A model generated the notes under the pieces. The model saw only the letters and a program-made list of their open reading frames with translations, was not told the DNA's origin and did no database searches. Shown here piece by piece: positions 26,461 through 34,992 of a DNA stretch of 64,000 bases. Position 1 is the stretch's first letter; every line of letters starts with the position of its first letter. This DNA is from Rhizobium sp. NFR03 (GTDB taxonomy: Bacteria; Pseudomonadota; Alphaproteobacteria; Rhizobiales; Rhizobiaceae): positions 62,001-126,000 of the forward strand of contig NZ_FOGR01000006.1 of NCBI RefSeq assembly GCF_900111275.1, written 5' to 3'. Made by a program: the position numbers and the translations under genes.

Positions 26461-28098
26461 GTGCCCGCCGGTCGTGATCGCCGTCTGACGCGAGCGTTCG
26501 GCGTGGCAAGCATCGTCGGCATCGCGCTTTTCGTCGGTGCCGCCATTCTCGCACTCTCGCTGGCTGCGACGGTCGAAACGGCCGGAATCAATCGCAGCAA
26601 TGCTGTCTTCGACGCCTATGTCTGGCGCATTGCCCGCTTCACGCTCATCCAGGCCGGCCTCTCCACGATCCTGTCGGTTGCCTTTGCCATTCCCGTCGCT
26701 CTGGCGCTGGCACGGCGGCGCAGCTTTCCGGGCCGCATCTGGATCATCCGGCTGATGGCGCTGCCGCTTGGCCTGCCGGCTCTGGTCGCGGCCCTCGGCA
26801 TCGTCGGCATCTGGGGGCGACAGGGCGTCGTCAACGATCTGCTCGCCCTCATCGATCTCGATCGTCCGGTCGCGATCTATGGGCTCGCCGGCATTCTCGT
26901 CGCGCACGTCTTCTTCAACATGCCGCTCGCCGTCAGACTTCTCCTGTCCGGGCTCGACCGCATTCCCGGAGAATACTGGCTGGTCTCTGCCAATCTGGGA
27001 CTATCCAGCCTCTCCCTCTTCCGTTTTATCGAGTGGCCGGTCATTCGCGGCCTGCTGTCCGGCATTGCCGGGCTCATCTTCATGCTCTGCGCCACCAGTT
27101 TCACGCTGGTGCTGACGCTCGGCGGAGGCCCGGCCGCCAGCACGCTGGAGGTCGCGATTTACCAGGCCCTGCGGTTCGATTTCGATCCTCCACGCGCCAT
27201 CGCGCTTTCAGCTCTGCAGATCGCCGTCACGGCCGCGCTCCTCCTCGTCCTTCGGTGGCTGACCCCGCCGGTCACCGAAGGCTTTACGACCGGCCGGCCG
27301 GTGCGCCGCTTCGATGGGCGGTCGAACATCGCCATCCTCGCCGATATCCTCGTCATCGCGATTGCCGCTCTCTTCGTCGCGGCACCCCTCGCCTCCGTGC
27401 TCTTTTCGGGCCTTGCATCCGATCTGCCCAAACTCGCCGCCGATGCCCAGGTCCACCGGGCGATCGTCACCAGCCTCGCCATCGCGGCGGTATCGGCAGG
27501 TCTTTCGGTCACGCTCGCCACCGTCATGCTCACGACCAACCAGATCCTGATGTCGCCACGCCGGCCGGGACGTTTCGCCCATGTCTTCTCGGGCAGCGTT
27601 GCCGCCGGCACGTCGCTGATTCTTCTCGTGCCGCCGGTGGTCATCGGCGCGGGGTGGTTTCTGCTGCTGCGCCCGCTCGGCGATGTCGCCCGCTTCGCGC
27701 CGGCCATCATCATCGTCATCAACACGCTGATGGCGCTGCCTTTCGTCACCCGCGTGCTGGCCCCGGCCATCGCAACACACGCCGCCCGCACCGGACGGCT
27801 GACGACGAGCCTCGGCATCAATGGCTGGTCGCGCATCGTTCTTGTCGACTGGCCGGGCCTGCGCCGCCCTCTGCTGATGAGCCTGTCCTTTGCCGCCGCC
27901 CTCTCCCTCGGCGATCTCGGCGCGGTCGCGCTCTTAGGATCGCAGGATATGGTCACCCTGCCCTACCTGCTCTACAGCCGCATGGGCAGCTACCGCACCA
28001 CGGACGCCGCAGGTCTCGCCCTTCTCCTCGGCACCGTCTGCATGGCCCTCACCATCCTCGGAACCGCACGCGAACGCAGGCCGGAGCGCGCATCATGA
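26461..28098 (+). CDS. thiP: Thiamine ABC transporter, fused permease
   Basis: The 545-residue inner-membrane protein consists of two permease halves with about twelve transmembrane helices. Each half carries an EAA-type loop (residues near 170-190, with LVSANLGLSSLSLFRFIEWP, and near 450, RTGRLTTSLGINGWSRIVLVDWP). It starts with GTG 7 bp after thiB. Its stop codon overlaps the thiQ start (ATGA). It forms the channel for thiamine uptake. The fused two-half structure is typical of ThiP and iron(III) transporter permeases. Confidence 0.94.
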   Translation: MPAGRDRRLTRAFGVASIVGIALFVGAAILALSLAATVETAGINRSNAVFDAYVWRIARFTLIQAGLSTILSVAFAIPVALALARRRSFPGRIWIIRLMALPLGLPALVAALGIVGIWGRQGVVNDLLALIDLDRPVAIYGLAGILVAHVFFNMPLAVRLLLSGLDRIPGEYWLVSANLGLSSLSLFRFIEWPVIRGLLSGIAGLIFMLCATSFTLVLTLGGGPAASTLEVAIYQALRFDFDPPRAIALSALQIAVTAALLLVLRWLTPPVTEGFTTGRPVRRFDGRSNIAILADILVIAIAALFVAAPLASVLFSGLASDLPKLAADAQVHRAIVTSLAIAAVSAGLSVTLATVMLTTNQILMSPRRPGRFAHVFSGSVAAGTSLILLVPPVVIGAGWFLLLRPLGDVARFAPAIIIVINTLMALPFVTRVLAPAIATHAARTGRLTTSLGINGWSRIVLVDWPGLRRPLLMSLSFAAALSLGDLGAVALLGSQDMVTLPYLLYSRMGSYRTTDAAGLALLLGTVCMALTILGTARERRPERAS

Positions 28099-28844
28099 CG
28101 CCCACATCACCTGATATCGCCGTCCGCCTCGAAAACGTCGCGGTCCGCTTTCCCGACCACCCCTCCCCGCGAACGCTCCTCTTCAATGCCACCATCGAGA
28201 GGGGCAAGGTCACCGCTATCACCGGAGCCTCCGGCTCCGGCAAATCGACCCTGCTCAACCTTGTTGCCGGCTTCGAGACGCCGGACGAAGGTCGCATAAG
28301 CATCCTCGGCAGGCACGCAACGGATGTTCCGCCCGCACTCCGCCCGGTCTCCGTTATCTTCCAGGAGCATAATCTCTTCGCCCATCTCGACATCGCGACC
28401 AATGTCGGGCTCGGCATCGACCCGGCCCTGAAGCTCACAGGCGAGGATCGCGAGCGGATCGAACGGGCATTGAGGGATGTCGGACTTGCAGGCTTTGCAA
28501 GCCGCCTGCCGCCGACGCTCTCCGGCGGTGAGCGACAGCGGGTGGCGCTGGCCCGCGCGCTCGTTCGCCAGCGCCCGATCCTCCTGCTGGACGAGCCCTT
28601 CGCCGCGCTCGACCCCGGATTGCGACAGGAGATGGGAGATCTCCTTGCAGCCTTGCAGGAGAAGGAGGCGAGCACCATTCTTCTCGTCACGCACCACGCC
28701 GATGACGTGCGCCGCCTTGCCGATCGCGTCCTGTTCCTCGATGACGGCAAAATCGCCCTTCATGAAGACGCCGACAGGTTTCTTCGCCGGAGCGAACCGG
28801 ACGCCGTCGTCCGCTTCCTGGGCGCACGCCCACCGGCTTCCTGA
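28095..28844 (+). CDS. thiQ: Thiamine ABC transporter, ATP-binding protein
   Basis: The 249-residue ATPase has Walker A GASGSGKSTLLN (about 45-55), Q-loop IFQEHNLFAHL, signature LSGGERQRVALAR, Walker B ILLLDEPFAALD and the switch His in VTHHADD. Its ATG overlaps the thiP stop by 4 bp, which suggests translational coupling. It powers the ThiB/ThiP importer. No terminator with a clear T-run is visible in the following 281 bp. Confidence 0.93.
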   Translation: MTPTSPDIAVRLENVAVRFPDHPSPRTLLFNATIERGKVTAITGASGSGKSTLLNLVAGFETPDEGRISILGRHATDVPPALRPVSVIFQEHNLFAHLDIATNVGLGIDPALKLTGEDRERIERALRDVGLAGFASRLPPTLSGGERQRVALARALVRQRPILLLDEPFAALDPGLRQEMGDLLAALQEKEASTILLVTHHADDVRRLADRVLFLDDGKIALHEDADRFLRRSEPDAVVRFLGARPPAS

Positions 28845-29125
28845 ACCGCAGGGATGTCGGAACGCCACAATTTGACCGTCCGCCTGTGGCACCCGCGATG
28901 GAGGCTGGCATCGATAAGGGGCATGACGATACGGACAGGGAACCGGAGCTTTTTCCGAAAACGAATAGTCTTTGCGGAATTATGCAGTAGGCACGGACGG
29001 CACGAATAGGCTAGATCGGGCTCTGGGAAACAGCGTGATTGCACGTATCTCAGGATGTAGGCGGCTCTGCCGGAACTGCCGCAAGAGCGTTCGGCACGCC
29101 GTTGGACGCGAACATGGGCTGAGGC

Positions 29126-30646
29126 ATGACGGTGAACGAGCGGAACGAGCGGAACGGCGGACACCTGTCGACCCGTGGCATTGCAAGCACTCTGCGCGCG
29201 TCCGTCGCCGGTCTCGCTTTGCTGGCGCTTGCCGGTTGCCAGAGCGCCATCGAGCAGAGCTACGAGCCGAGCGTCTCCCCCTCCGCCAACCCGCAGATCG
29301 TCGATGAGGTCCAGAAGAACGATCCCCGCGCGCAGATGGGTGCCCGCGAACATCCGCGAATCGTCGCAAGCTATGGCGGCGAATACAAGGACGAGAAAAC
29401 GGAACGGCTGGTGGCCCGCATCACCGGCGCGCTGACAGCCGTTTCCGAGAACCCCAACCAGTCGTACCGCATCACCCTCCTGAACTCGCCGGCGATCAAT
29501 GCATTCGCCCTGCCTGGCGGCTATCTCTACGTTACGCGCGGCCTGCTCGCACTTGCAGACGATGCCTCCGAGGTCGCTGCCGTGCTGTCGCACGAGATGG
29601 CGCACGTCACCGCCAATCACGGCATTCAGCGACAGCAGCGCGAGGAAGCCGAAGTCATCGCCAGCCGCGTCGTCTCGGAGGTTCTTTCGAGCGATATCGC
29701 CGGCAAGCAGGCACTCGCCCGCGGCAAGCTGCGGCTCGCCGCCTTCTCGCGAAACCAGGAGCTTCAGGCCGACGTGATCGGCGTGCGCATGCTGGGCGAG
29801 GCGGGCTACGACCCATATGCGGCGGCGCGCTTTCTCGATGCCATGGCAGCTTACAGCCGATTCTCCTCCGTCGATCCGGATACCGACCAGAGCATGGACT
29901 TCCTGTCGAGCCATCCGAACGCGCCGCAGCGCGTGGAATTGGCCCGCCGCCACGCACGCGCCTTCGGCCCCGAAGGCACGACGGGCGACCGCGGTCGCGA
30001 CTACTTTCTCGATGGCATCGACGGCCTGCTCTATGGCGATAGCCCGCAAGAGGGCTATGTCCGCGGACAGACCTTCCTGCATGGCAAGCTTGGCATTCGC
30101 TTCGATGTGCCGGCAGGCTTCCAGATCGACAACAAGGCCGAAGCCGTTCTGGCGACAGGTCCCGGCGAGATCGCCATCCGCTTCGATGGTGTCGCCGATA
30201 CGCAGCGTCGCAGCCTGACCGACTACATCGCGAGCGGCTGGGTGACCGGCCTGCAGCCGGAGACGATCCACGCCATCACCATCAACGGACTGGAAGCCGC
30301 AACCGCGCGCGCCTCCGCCGAGCGCTGGGATTTCGACGTGACGGTGCTGCGCATCGACAATCAGATCTACCGGTTCCTGACGGCCGTGCCCAAGGGCATG
30401 CCGTCGCTGGAACCGACGGCCGACGTGCTGCGCAAATCCTTCCGCCGCATGAGCCCGCAGGAGGCTGCAGCGCTCAAGCCGCTGCGTATCCGTGTGATCA
30501 CAGTCGCTCCGGGAGATACGCTCGCGACCCTGTCCGCCCGCATGATGGGCACCGACCGCAAGCTCGATCTCTTCCGCCTGATCAACGCCCTCCAGATTAC
30601 CTCGACCATCAAGCCCGGCGATCGCATCAAGATCATTTCGGAATAG
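29126..30646 (+). CDS. M48-family metalloprotease lipoprotein (BepA/YfgC-like, C-terminal LysM)
   Basis: The 506-residue protein has an N-terminal segment with a lipobox (LALLALAGC, Cys39), so it is probably a lipoprotein. The peptidase domain has the zinc motif HEMAH (in LSHEMAHVTANH, about residues 160) and the third ligand Glu in ELQADVIGVRM. The C-terminal end (VAPGDTLATLSARMMGTDRKLDLFRLINAL) is a LysM-like peptidoglycan-binding repeat. Family members degrade or assist assembly of outer-membrane proteins. It is followed by a strong bidirectional terminator shared with rpoH2. Confidence 0.85.
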   Translation: MTVNERNERNGGHLSTRGIASTLRASVAGLALLALAGCQSAIEQSYEPSVSPSANPQIVDEVQKNDPRAQMGAREHPRIVASYGGEYKDEKTERLVARITGALTAVSENPNQSYRITLLNSPAINAFALPGGYLYVTRGLLALADDASEVAAVLSHEMAHVTANHGIQRQQREEAEVIASRVVSEVLSSDIAGKQALARGKLRLAAFSRNQELQADVIGVRMLGEAGYDPYAAARFLDAMAAYSRFSSVDPDTDQSMDFLSSHPNAPQRVELARRHARAFGPEGTTGDRGRDYFLDGIDGLLYGDSPQEGYVRGQTFLHGKLGIRFDVPAGFQIDNKAEAVLATGPGEIAIRFDGVADTQRRSLTDYIASGWVTGLQPETIHAITINGLEAATARASAERWDFDVTVLRIDNQIYRFLTAVPKGMPSLEPTADVLRKSFRRMSPQEAAALKPLRIRVITVAPGDTLATLSARMMGTDRKLDLFRLINALQITSTIKPGDRIKIISE

Positions 30647-30670
30647 ACCAACACGCGACGAGACAACGAA

Positions 30671-30698
30671 AAAGCCCGCCGGGGATGGCGGGCTTTTT
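30671..30698. terminator. Bidirectional terminator between M48 protease and rpoH2
   Basis: AGCCCGCC (30673-30680) pairs with GGCGGGCT (30687-30694). It is flanked by an A-run before and TTTTT after, which serves transcripts arriving from both sides. Confidence 0.9.
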
Positions 30699-30719
30699 CG
30701 TATGCAGGGCTAAAGGATT

Positions 30720-31586
30720 TCAGTGTGCCGTCAGCGCCAGTTCCGGGGCCTGTGCGACGAGCGCAACCTTCAGCTTTTCGAGCGCACGCGTCTCGATCTG
30801 GCGGACACGTTCCTTGGAAATACCGAGATCGGCGCCCAGTTCTTCCAGTGTCGCACTGTCCTCCGACAAGCGGCGAGCACGGATGATCTTCATTTCACGA
30901 TCGTTCAGCTGTTCCAGGGCATGGCCGAGCCAGTTCTTGCGGCGTTCCTGATCGATCATGTCGGTGACCTGCTCATCCGGCAGGGGTGCAGCGCACGCCA
31001 AGAGATCAAGACGCTCGCCGCTGTCAGAGTCGCCGGAAGAGATCGGCGCCTGAAGAGAAGAGTCGCTGCCGGAGAGGCGGGCATCCATCGTCTGCACATC
31101 TGCAAGACTGACGCCGAGAGCAGAGGCGATTTCCTCGTGCACCGCGCGGGCCGTCAGCTGACTGTTACCCTGGGCGAGCTTTGCGCGCAGACGGCGCAGA
31201 TTGAAGAAAAGCGCCTTCTGGGCAGACGAGGTACCGCCGCGCACGATCGACCAGTTGCGCAACACGTAATCCTGCATCGAGGCGCGAATCCACCATGTGG
31301 CATAGGTGGAGAAGCGAACATCGCGGCTCGGCTCGAAACGGGCCGCAGCTTCCAGAAGGCCGATATGCCCTTCCTGAACCAGATCGCTCATCGGCAATCC
31401 GAAGTGCCGGAACTTTGCCGCCATGGAGATGACAAGACGCATATGCGCCATCGCGATCTTGTTGCGGGCATCCTGATCCTGATTGTCCTTCCAGGCCTGC
31501 GCCAGAAGCTGCTCTTCGCCCCGCTCCAGATAGGGAGCCGCCATGGCAATCTTGATCATGCGCCTGTCTGCAGAAAGATTTTTCAT
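30720..31586 (-). CDS. rpoH2: RNA polymerase sigma-32 family factor RpoH2
   Basis: The 288-residue sigma factor has region 2 (MRLVISMAAKFRHFGLPMSDLVQEGHIGLLEAAARFEPSRDVRFSTYATWWIRASMQDYVL) and the RpoH box QKALFFNLRRLR near residue 125. Region 4 has the helix-turn-helix TLEELGADLGISKERVRQIETRALEKL. The RpoH box marks it as heat-shock type. Rhizobia have two such factors. This one resembles RpoH2, which works in the general stress and oxidative response. GGAG lies 8 bp before its start. An EcfG-type promoter lies about 190 bp upstream. Confidence 0.9.
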   Translation of the reverse strand: MKNLSADRRMIKIAMAAPYLERGEEQLLAQAWKDNQDQDARNKIAMAHMRLVISMAAKFRHFGLPMSDLVQEGHIGLLEAAARFEPSRDVRFSTYATWWIRASMQDYVLRNWSIVRGGTSSAQKALFFNLRRLRAKLAQGNSQLTARAVHEEIASALGVSLADVQTMDARLSGSDSSLQAPISSGDSDSGERLDLLACAAPLPDEQVTDMIDQERRKNWLGHALEQLNDREMKIIRARRLSEDSATLEELGADLGISKERVRQIETRALEKLKVALVAQAPELALTAH

Positions 31587-31774
31587 CGGCTACTCCATGA
31601 CGGGCACGCGACCGTGCCTCCGGGCTGTGCTTTGGGGAACCGCATTGCGAGGGTGAAAGACTTGACCTGCAATCGAGACGCCCTATTTCCGTTGTATGAG
31701 ACGACGCCAAGCGGATGGACATCGGTTCGATCTGGGCCCGACCGGGCGCTTGGCCAGTCGATCGGACGTTTCAT

Positions 31775-31799
31775 AACGCCTGCATTTCACAAAAGTTCC
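31775..31799 (-). promoter_or_regulatory. EcfG/RpoE2-type promoter of rpoH2
   Basis: On the minus strand GGAAC-N16-CGTT exactly matches the general stress sigma factor consensus of Rhizobiales. It lies about 190 bp upstream of the rpoH2 start codon. RpoH2 is reported as a target of RpoE2 in Sinorhizobium. Confidence 0.7.
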
Positions 31800-31961
31800 G
31801 CGCGCCAACGCCGATGTGCACCGGAGAGGTGTTTTGTGAGCAAGCCCTGTCGAACTGTGCAGCAGTTCTAGCTTCGCCCGGATTACCGCGTTCCCCCTTT
31901 GCTGCTCATCTTCCTGATGACTGGCTTCTGTGTGCGGCGAGATTTCGCGCTTGCCGATCCT

Positions 31962-31977
31962 GTTAAAATACCGTTAA
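31962..31977 (-). promoter_or_regulatory. CtrA box upstream of GNAT gene
   Basis: Read on the minus strand, TTAA-CGGTATT-TTAAC is an exact match to the CtrA consensus. It lies about 70 bp upstream of the GNAT start codon. Binding is inferred. Confidence 0.5.
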
Positions 31978-32045
31978 TTTCGCCAAAGCCGGGCATGATG
32001 CCGCGGTGTGACGAAGATGGGACGGACAGGGTCGACACGCGCAAC

Positions 32046-32552
32046 ATGAAGACATTGTCCATCGAAGTGCGCCCCGGCCTGCCGAGAGATGCTGCCGAAA
32101 TCTCTCTGGTCCACCGCCTGTCCTGGCTGCACACCTATTCTGGCCTTATCCCCCATCGCCCGCTGAACGAGATGATCGACAGGCGCAACGCGAATTGGTG
32201 GCGCAAGGCGACCGGTGGCCCCTCCACGCTTCTCATCATCGAGGTTGCAGGCGTCATTGCCGGCTACGCCACTCTTGGTCTTTCCCGCGCACGCGCTCTG
32301 CCGCAGGAAGGCGAGGTTTACGAAATCTATTTCCGCCCGGAATATCAGGGCATCGGCCTCGGCCGCATCCTCTTCGGTGAGGCGAGCAGCCTCCTGACGT
32401 CGCTCGGCTGCCGCGGCCTCGTCGTCTGGTGCCTGGAGGACTGCGCGCAGGCCGACCGCTTCTTCCGCAATGCTGGCGGCCGCGATATCTGCGAGGGCAT
32501 GGAGGATTTCGGCGGCAAGAGCCTGAAGAAGATCGGCTACGTCTGGAACTGA
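32046..32552 (+). CDS. GNAT family N-acetyltransferase
   Basis: The 168-residue protein has the GNAT fold: an N-terminal RPGLPRDAAEISLVHRLSWLHTY segment and the acetyl-CoA-binding IYFRPEYQGIGLGRILFGEA loop (motif A, with QGxGxG). A C-terminal strand contains VVWCLEDCAQADRFFRNAGG. The substrate cannot be told from the sequence. I start it at 32046. Longer in-frame starts from 31899 run through the CtrA box and show no family similarity. It is a single gene between rpoH2 and ppa. Confidence 0.82.
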   Translation: MKTLSIEVRPGLPRDAAEISLVHRLSWLHTYSGLIPHRPLNEMIDRRNANWWRKATGGPSTLLIIEVAGVIAGYATLGLSRARALPQEGEVYEIYFRPEYQGIGLGRILFGEASSLLTSLGCRGLVVWCLEDCAQADRFFRNAGGRDICEGMEDFGGKSLKKIGYVWN

Positions 32553-32704
32553 CGTGCTTCTCTCGCCGTGTTCCGTAGCGGCGAAATGATCGCTCTTTAA
32601 CCTCTTTGCTCCATAAATGAACGCTTCGAGCGGCCACTGATATTGCACAACGGCAGGTTTGGCTTTATCGGACGTCAGTCCCACTTCAGGAGCATGGAGG
32701 CTTC

Positions 32705-33238
32705 ATGCGTATTGACGCTATCTCGATCGGAAAGAACCCACCGGAAGACATCAACGTCATCGTGGAGGTTCCCGTTGGCGGCCATCCGATCAAGTACGAG
32801 ATGGACAAGGAAGCCGGCACGCTGGTTGTCGACCGTTTTCTTTACACGCCCATGACCTATCCGGGCAATTACGGCTTCGTGCCGCACACGCTGTCTGACG
32901 ATGGCGACCCCATCGACGTCCTTATCGCCAGCACGCGTCCGCTCGTTCCCGGCTGTGTCATCAACGTCCGCCCGATCGGCGTGATGATGATGGAAGACAA
33001 TTCCGGCAAGGACGAGAAGATCATCGCCGTCCCGAGCGCGCACCTGACCAAGCGTTATGACAAGGTCAAGGAATATACCGATCTGCCGGAAATCACCCTG
33101 CAGCAGATCGAGCACTTCTTCGAGCATTACAAGGATCTGGAGCCCGGCAAGTGGGTCAAGATCTTCGGCTGGAAGGATGCAACCGTTGCCCGCCAGCTGA
33201 TCGTCGAAGCGATCGAACGCGCCAAGACCGTCAAGTGA
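32705..33238 (+). CDS. ppa: Inorganic pyrophosphatase
   Basis: The 177-residue protein is a family I soluble pyrophosphatase. It has the substrate and metal residues in KYEMDKEAG, the [25 protein letters not shown] segment holding the catalytic aspartates, and [10 protein letters not shown]. It hydrolyses pyrophosphate from nucleotide and macromolecule synthesis, which pulls those reactions forward. AGGAG precedes the ATG. A terminator follows at 33264. The length is normal for bacterial Ppa. Confidence 0.96.
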   Translation: MRIDAISIGKNPPEDINVIVEVPVGGHPIKYEMDKEAGTLVVDRFLYTPMTYPGNYGFVPHTLSDDGDPIDVLIASTRPLVPGCVINVRPIGVMMMEDNSGKDEKIIAVPSAHLTKRYDKVKEYTDLPEITLQQIEHFFEHYKDLEPGKWVKIFGWKDATVARQLIVEAIERAKTVK

Positions 33239-33263
33239 GTCTGCATCATCGGCATACCCCTGA

Positions 33264-33293
33264 AGCCGCGCCCTGCAAGGGACGCGGCTTTTT
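33264..33293 (+). terminator. Terminator after ppa
   Basis: AGCCGCG-CCCT and GGGA-CGCGGCT form an imperfect stem with a GCAA loop, followed by TTTTTC. It lies 26 bp past the ppa stop codon. Confidence 0.8.
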
Positions 33294-33325
33294 CATGGGA
33301 GCTGCGCGAAAGCGCAGGGAAAGCC

Positions 33326-33757
33326 TTAGCGGCTGATCCGCGTCGACAGCACGATCGACGACAAGGTTTTCTCCACACCTTCGATGGTGCCGATCCGGTC
33401 GATGACGAGATCGAGCGCGCTGATCGAAGGCGCCTCGACGATGGTGATCAAGTCGAAGCTGCCGCTGACCGAATGGACCACGCGCACGGCCTGCATTGCC
33501 TCCAGATCACGCGTCACCCGTGGGAGTGCGCGCGCCGCAAGGGTTACGAGGATATGCGCCCGCACCAGCCCGCGCTCGTAGTCGCTTGACAGCCGCACGC
33601 CATAACCTGTGATCACCCCGTCCCGCTCCAGCCGCTCCAGACGCGCCTGCACGGTGGTTCTGGAAAGCCCGAGCTTGCGGGCAAGCACGGCCGTCGGCAT
33701 CCGCGCGTTCTCGCCGAGCAGCGCGAGGAGGCTACGATCGCTGTCTGATAGGTTCAT
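33326..33757 (-). CDS. Lrp/AsnC-family transcriptional regulator
   Basis: The 143-residue protein has an N-terminal helix-turn-helix (LLALLGENARMPTAVLARKLGLSRTTVQARLERLERDGVI) and a C-terminal RAM ligand-binding domain (VHSVSGSFDLITIVEAPSI). It is divergent from the saccharopine-dehydrogenase-like gene across 116 bp, a pairing that suggests it controls that gene in response to an amino acid such as lysine. An alternative start five codons upstream (MGLVD) is possible. Confidence 0.85.
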   Translation of the reverse strand: MNLSDSDRSLLALLGENARMPTAVLARKLGLSRTTVQARLERLERDGVITGYGVRLSSDYERGLVRAHILVTLAARALPRVTRDLEAMQAVRVVHSVSGSFDLITIVEAPSISALDLVIDRIGTIEGVEKTLSSIVLSTRISR

Positions 33758-33873
33758 ATCGACCAATCCCATCGGCGAAATGCCGAAATCCCTCCGCTGT
33801 TTTGCACGGATCGGCGCTTCTGGACAACAGCGGCCGGGTGCATGCTTGGCGAAAACCAAAGCAGGGGAACAGC

Positions 33874-34977
33874 ATGAAAACCATCATCGTCATTGGAGCC
33901 GGAAAAATCGGCGCCACCATCGCACATCTCCTGGCAACCTCGGGTGATTACACCGTCATCGTGGCCGACCGGAGCGAGGAGCAACTGTCGCGGCTCGGAA
34001 CGCATCCTGCGCTGTCGGTCAGAGCCATCGACATCGCCGACGCCGACGCCATGGATGCGCTGCTGAAGGGCGCCTTCGCCGTGCTCAGCGCCGCGCCCTT
34101 CCACCTCACCGTCAATATTGCCGCCTCTGCCGCGCGCAGCGGTGTCCACTATCTCGATCTCACCGAGGATGTAGAGTCCACGCGGCAGGTCAAGAGGCTG
34201 GCAGAGAGCGCAAAGAGTGCCTTCATCCCGCAATGCGGCTTGGCACCCGGCTTCATCTCCATCGTTGCCCAGGATCTCGCTGCGCGCTTCGACACGCTCG
34301 ACAGCGTGCGCATGCGCGTCGGCGCCCTGCCGCAATATCCCTCCAACGCGCTCAACTACAACCTGACCTGGAGCACGGACGGCGTCATCAACGAATATAT
34401 CGAGCCCTGCGAAGCCATCGTCGAGGGCCGGCTGACGGCGGTGCCCGCCCTTGAGGAGCGGGAAGAGTTTTCACTCGACGGCGTGACCTATGAGGCGTTC
34501 AACACGTCGGGCGGTCTCGGCACGCTTTGCGAGAGCCTTGCCGGCCGCGTTCGCACGCTCAACTACCGCACGATCCGCTACCCCGGCCACGCTGCGATCA
34601 TGAAAGCGCTTCTCAACGATCTTGGCTTGCGCCACCGCCGCGACGTGCTCAAGGATATTCTGGAGAACGCCCTGCCCGCAACCACTCAGGACGTGGTCAT
34701 TGTTTTCGTCACCGTCTCCGGTCATCGCGACGGGCGGCTCGTTCAGGAGACGTACGCGAATAAGATCTATAGCGGCGTTGTTGCCGGCCGGATGATGAGC
34801 GCGATCCAGATCACGACGGCCGCGAGCATCTGCGCCGTTCTCGACATGCTCGCAGCAGGCGATCTTCCCTCCCTCGGTTTCATCCGCCAGGAAGACATCG
34901 CACTCGACGCCTTTCTCGCAAACCGCTTCGGTCGCCACTACGCCGAAAGTCGCTTCACCGAGAAGCTGGCCGGCTGA
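33874..34977 (+). CDS. Saccharopine/lysine dehydrogenase family protein
   Basis: The 367-residue protein has an N-terminal Rossmann motif (IVIGAGKIGATIAHLLATSG) and the catalytic-domain features of saccharopine-dehydrogenase NADP-binding proteins: VLSAAPFHLTVNIAASAARSGVHYLDLTEDVE and QCGLAPGFISIVAQ. A long C-terminal domain contains RTIRYPGHAAIMKALL. Relatives include saccharopine dehydrogenase and lysine 6-dehydrogenase, so a part in lysine catabolism is likely but the exact reaction is uncertain. CAGGGGA precedes the ATG. A divergent Lrp-type gene probably regulates it. Confidence 0.8.
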   Translation: MKTIIVIGAGKIGATIAHLLATSGDYTVIVADRSEEQLSRLGTHPALSVRAIDIADADAMDALLKGAFAVLSAAPFHLTVNIAASAARSGVHYLDLTEDVESTRQVKRLAESAKSAFIPQCGLAPGFISIVAQDLAARFDTLDSVRMRVGALPQYPSNALNYNLTWSTDGVINEYIEPCEAIVEGRLTAVPALEEREEFSLDGVTYEAFNTSGGLGTLCESLAGRVRTLNYRTIRYPGHAAIMKALLNDLGLRHRRDVLKDILENALPATTQDVVIVFVTVSGHRDGRLVQETYANKIYSGVVAGRMMSAIQITTAASICAVLDMLAAGDLPSLGFIRQEDIALDAFLANRFGRHYAESRFTEKLAG

Positions 34978-34992
34978 GCCACAGGGCCGGCC

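Larger units (their letters stand above)
31587..32045. other. Intergenic region between rpoH2 and GNAT gene
   Basis: The 459-bp gap carries the rpoH2 leader with its EcfG-type promoter (31775-31799, minus strand). It also has a plus-strand CTTGAC-N16-CTATTT promoter-like pair (31661-31688) and a CtrA box (31962-31977). No credible coding frame is seen. A small plus-strand RNA from the second promoter is possible but unproven. Confidence 0.6.
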
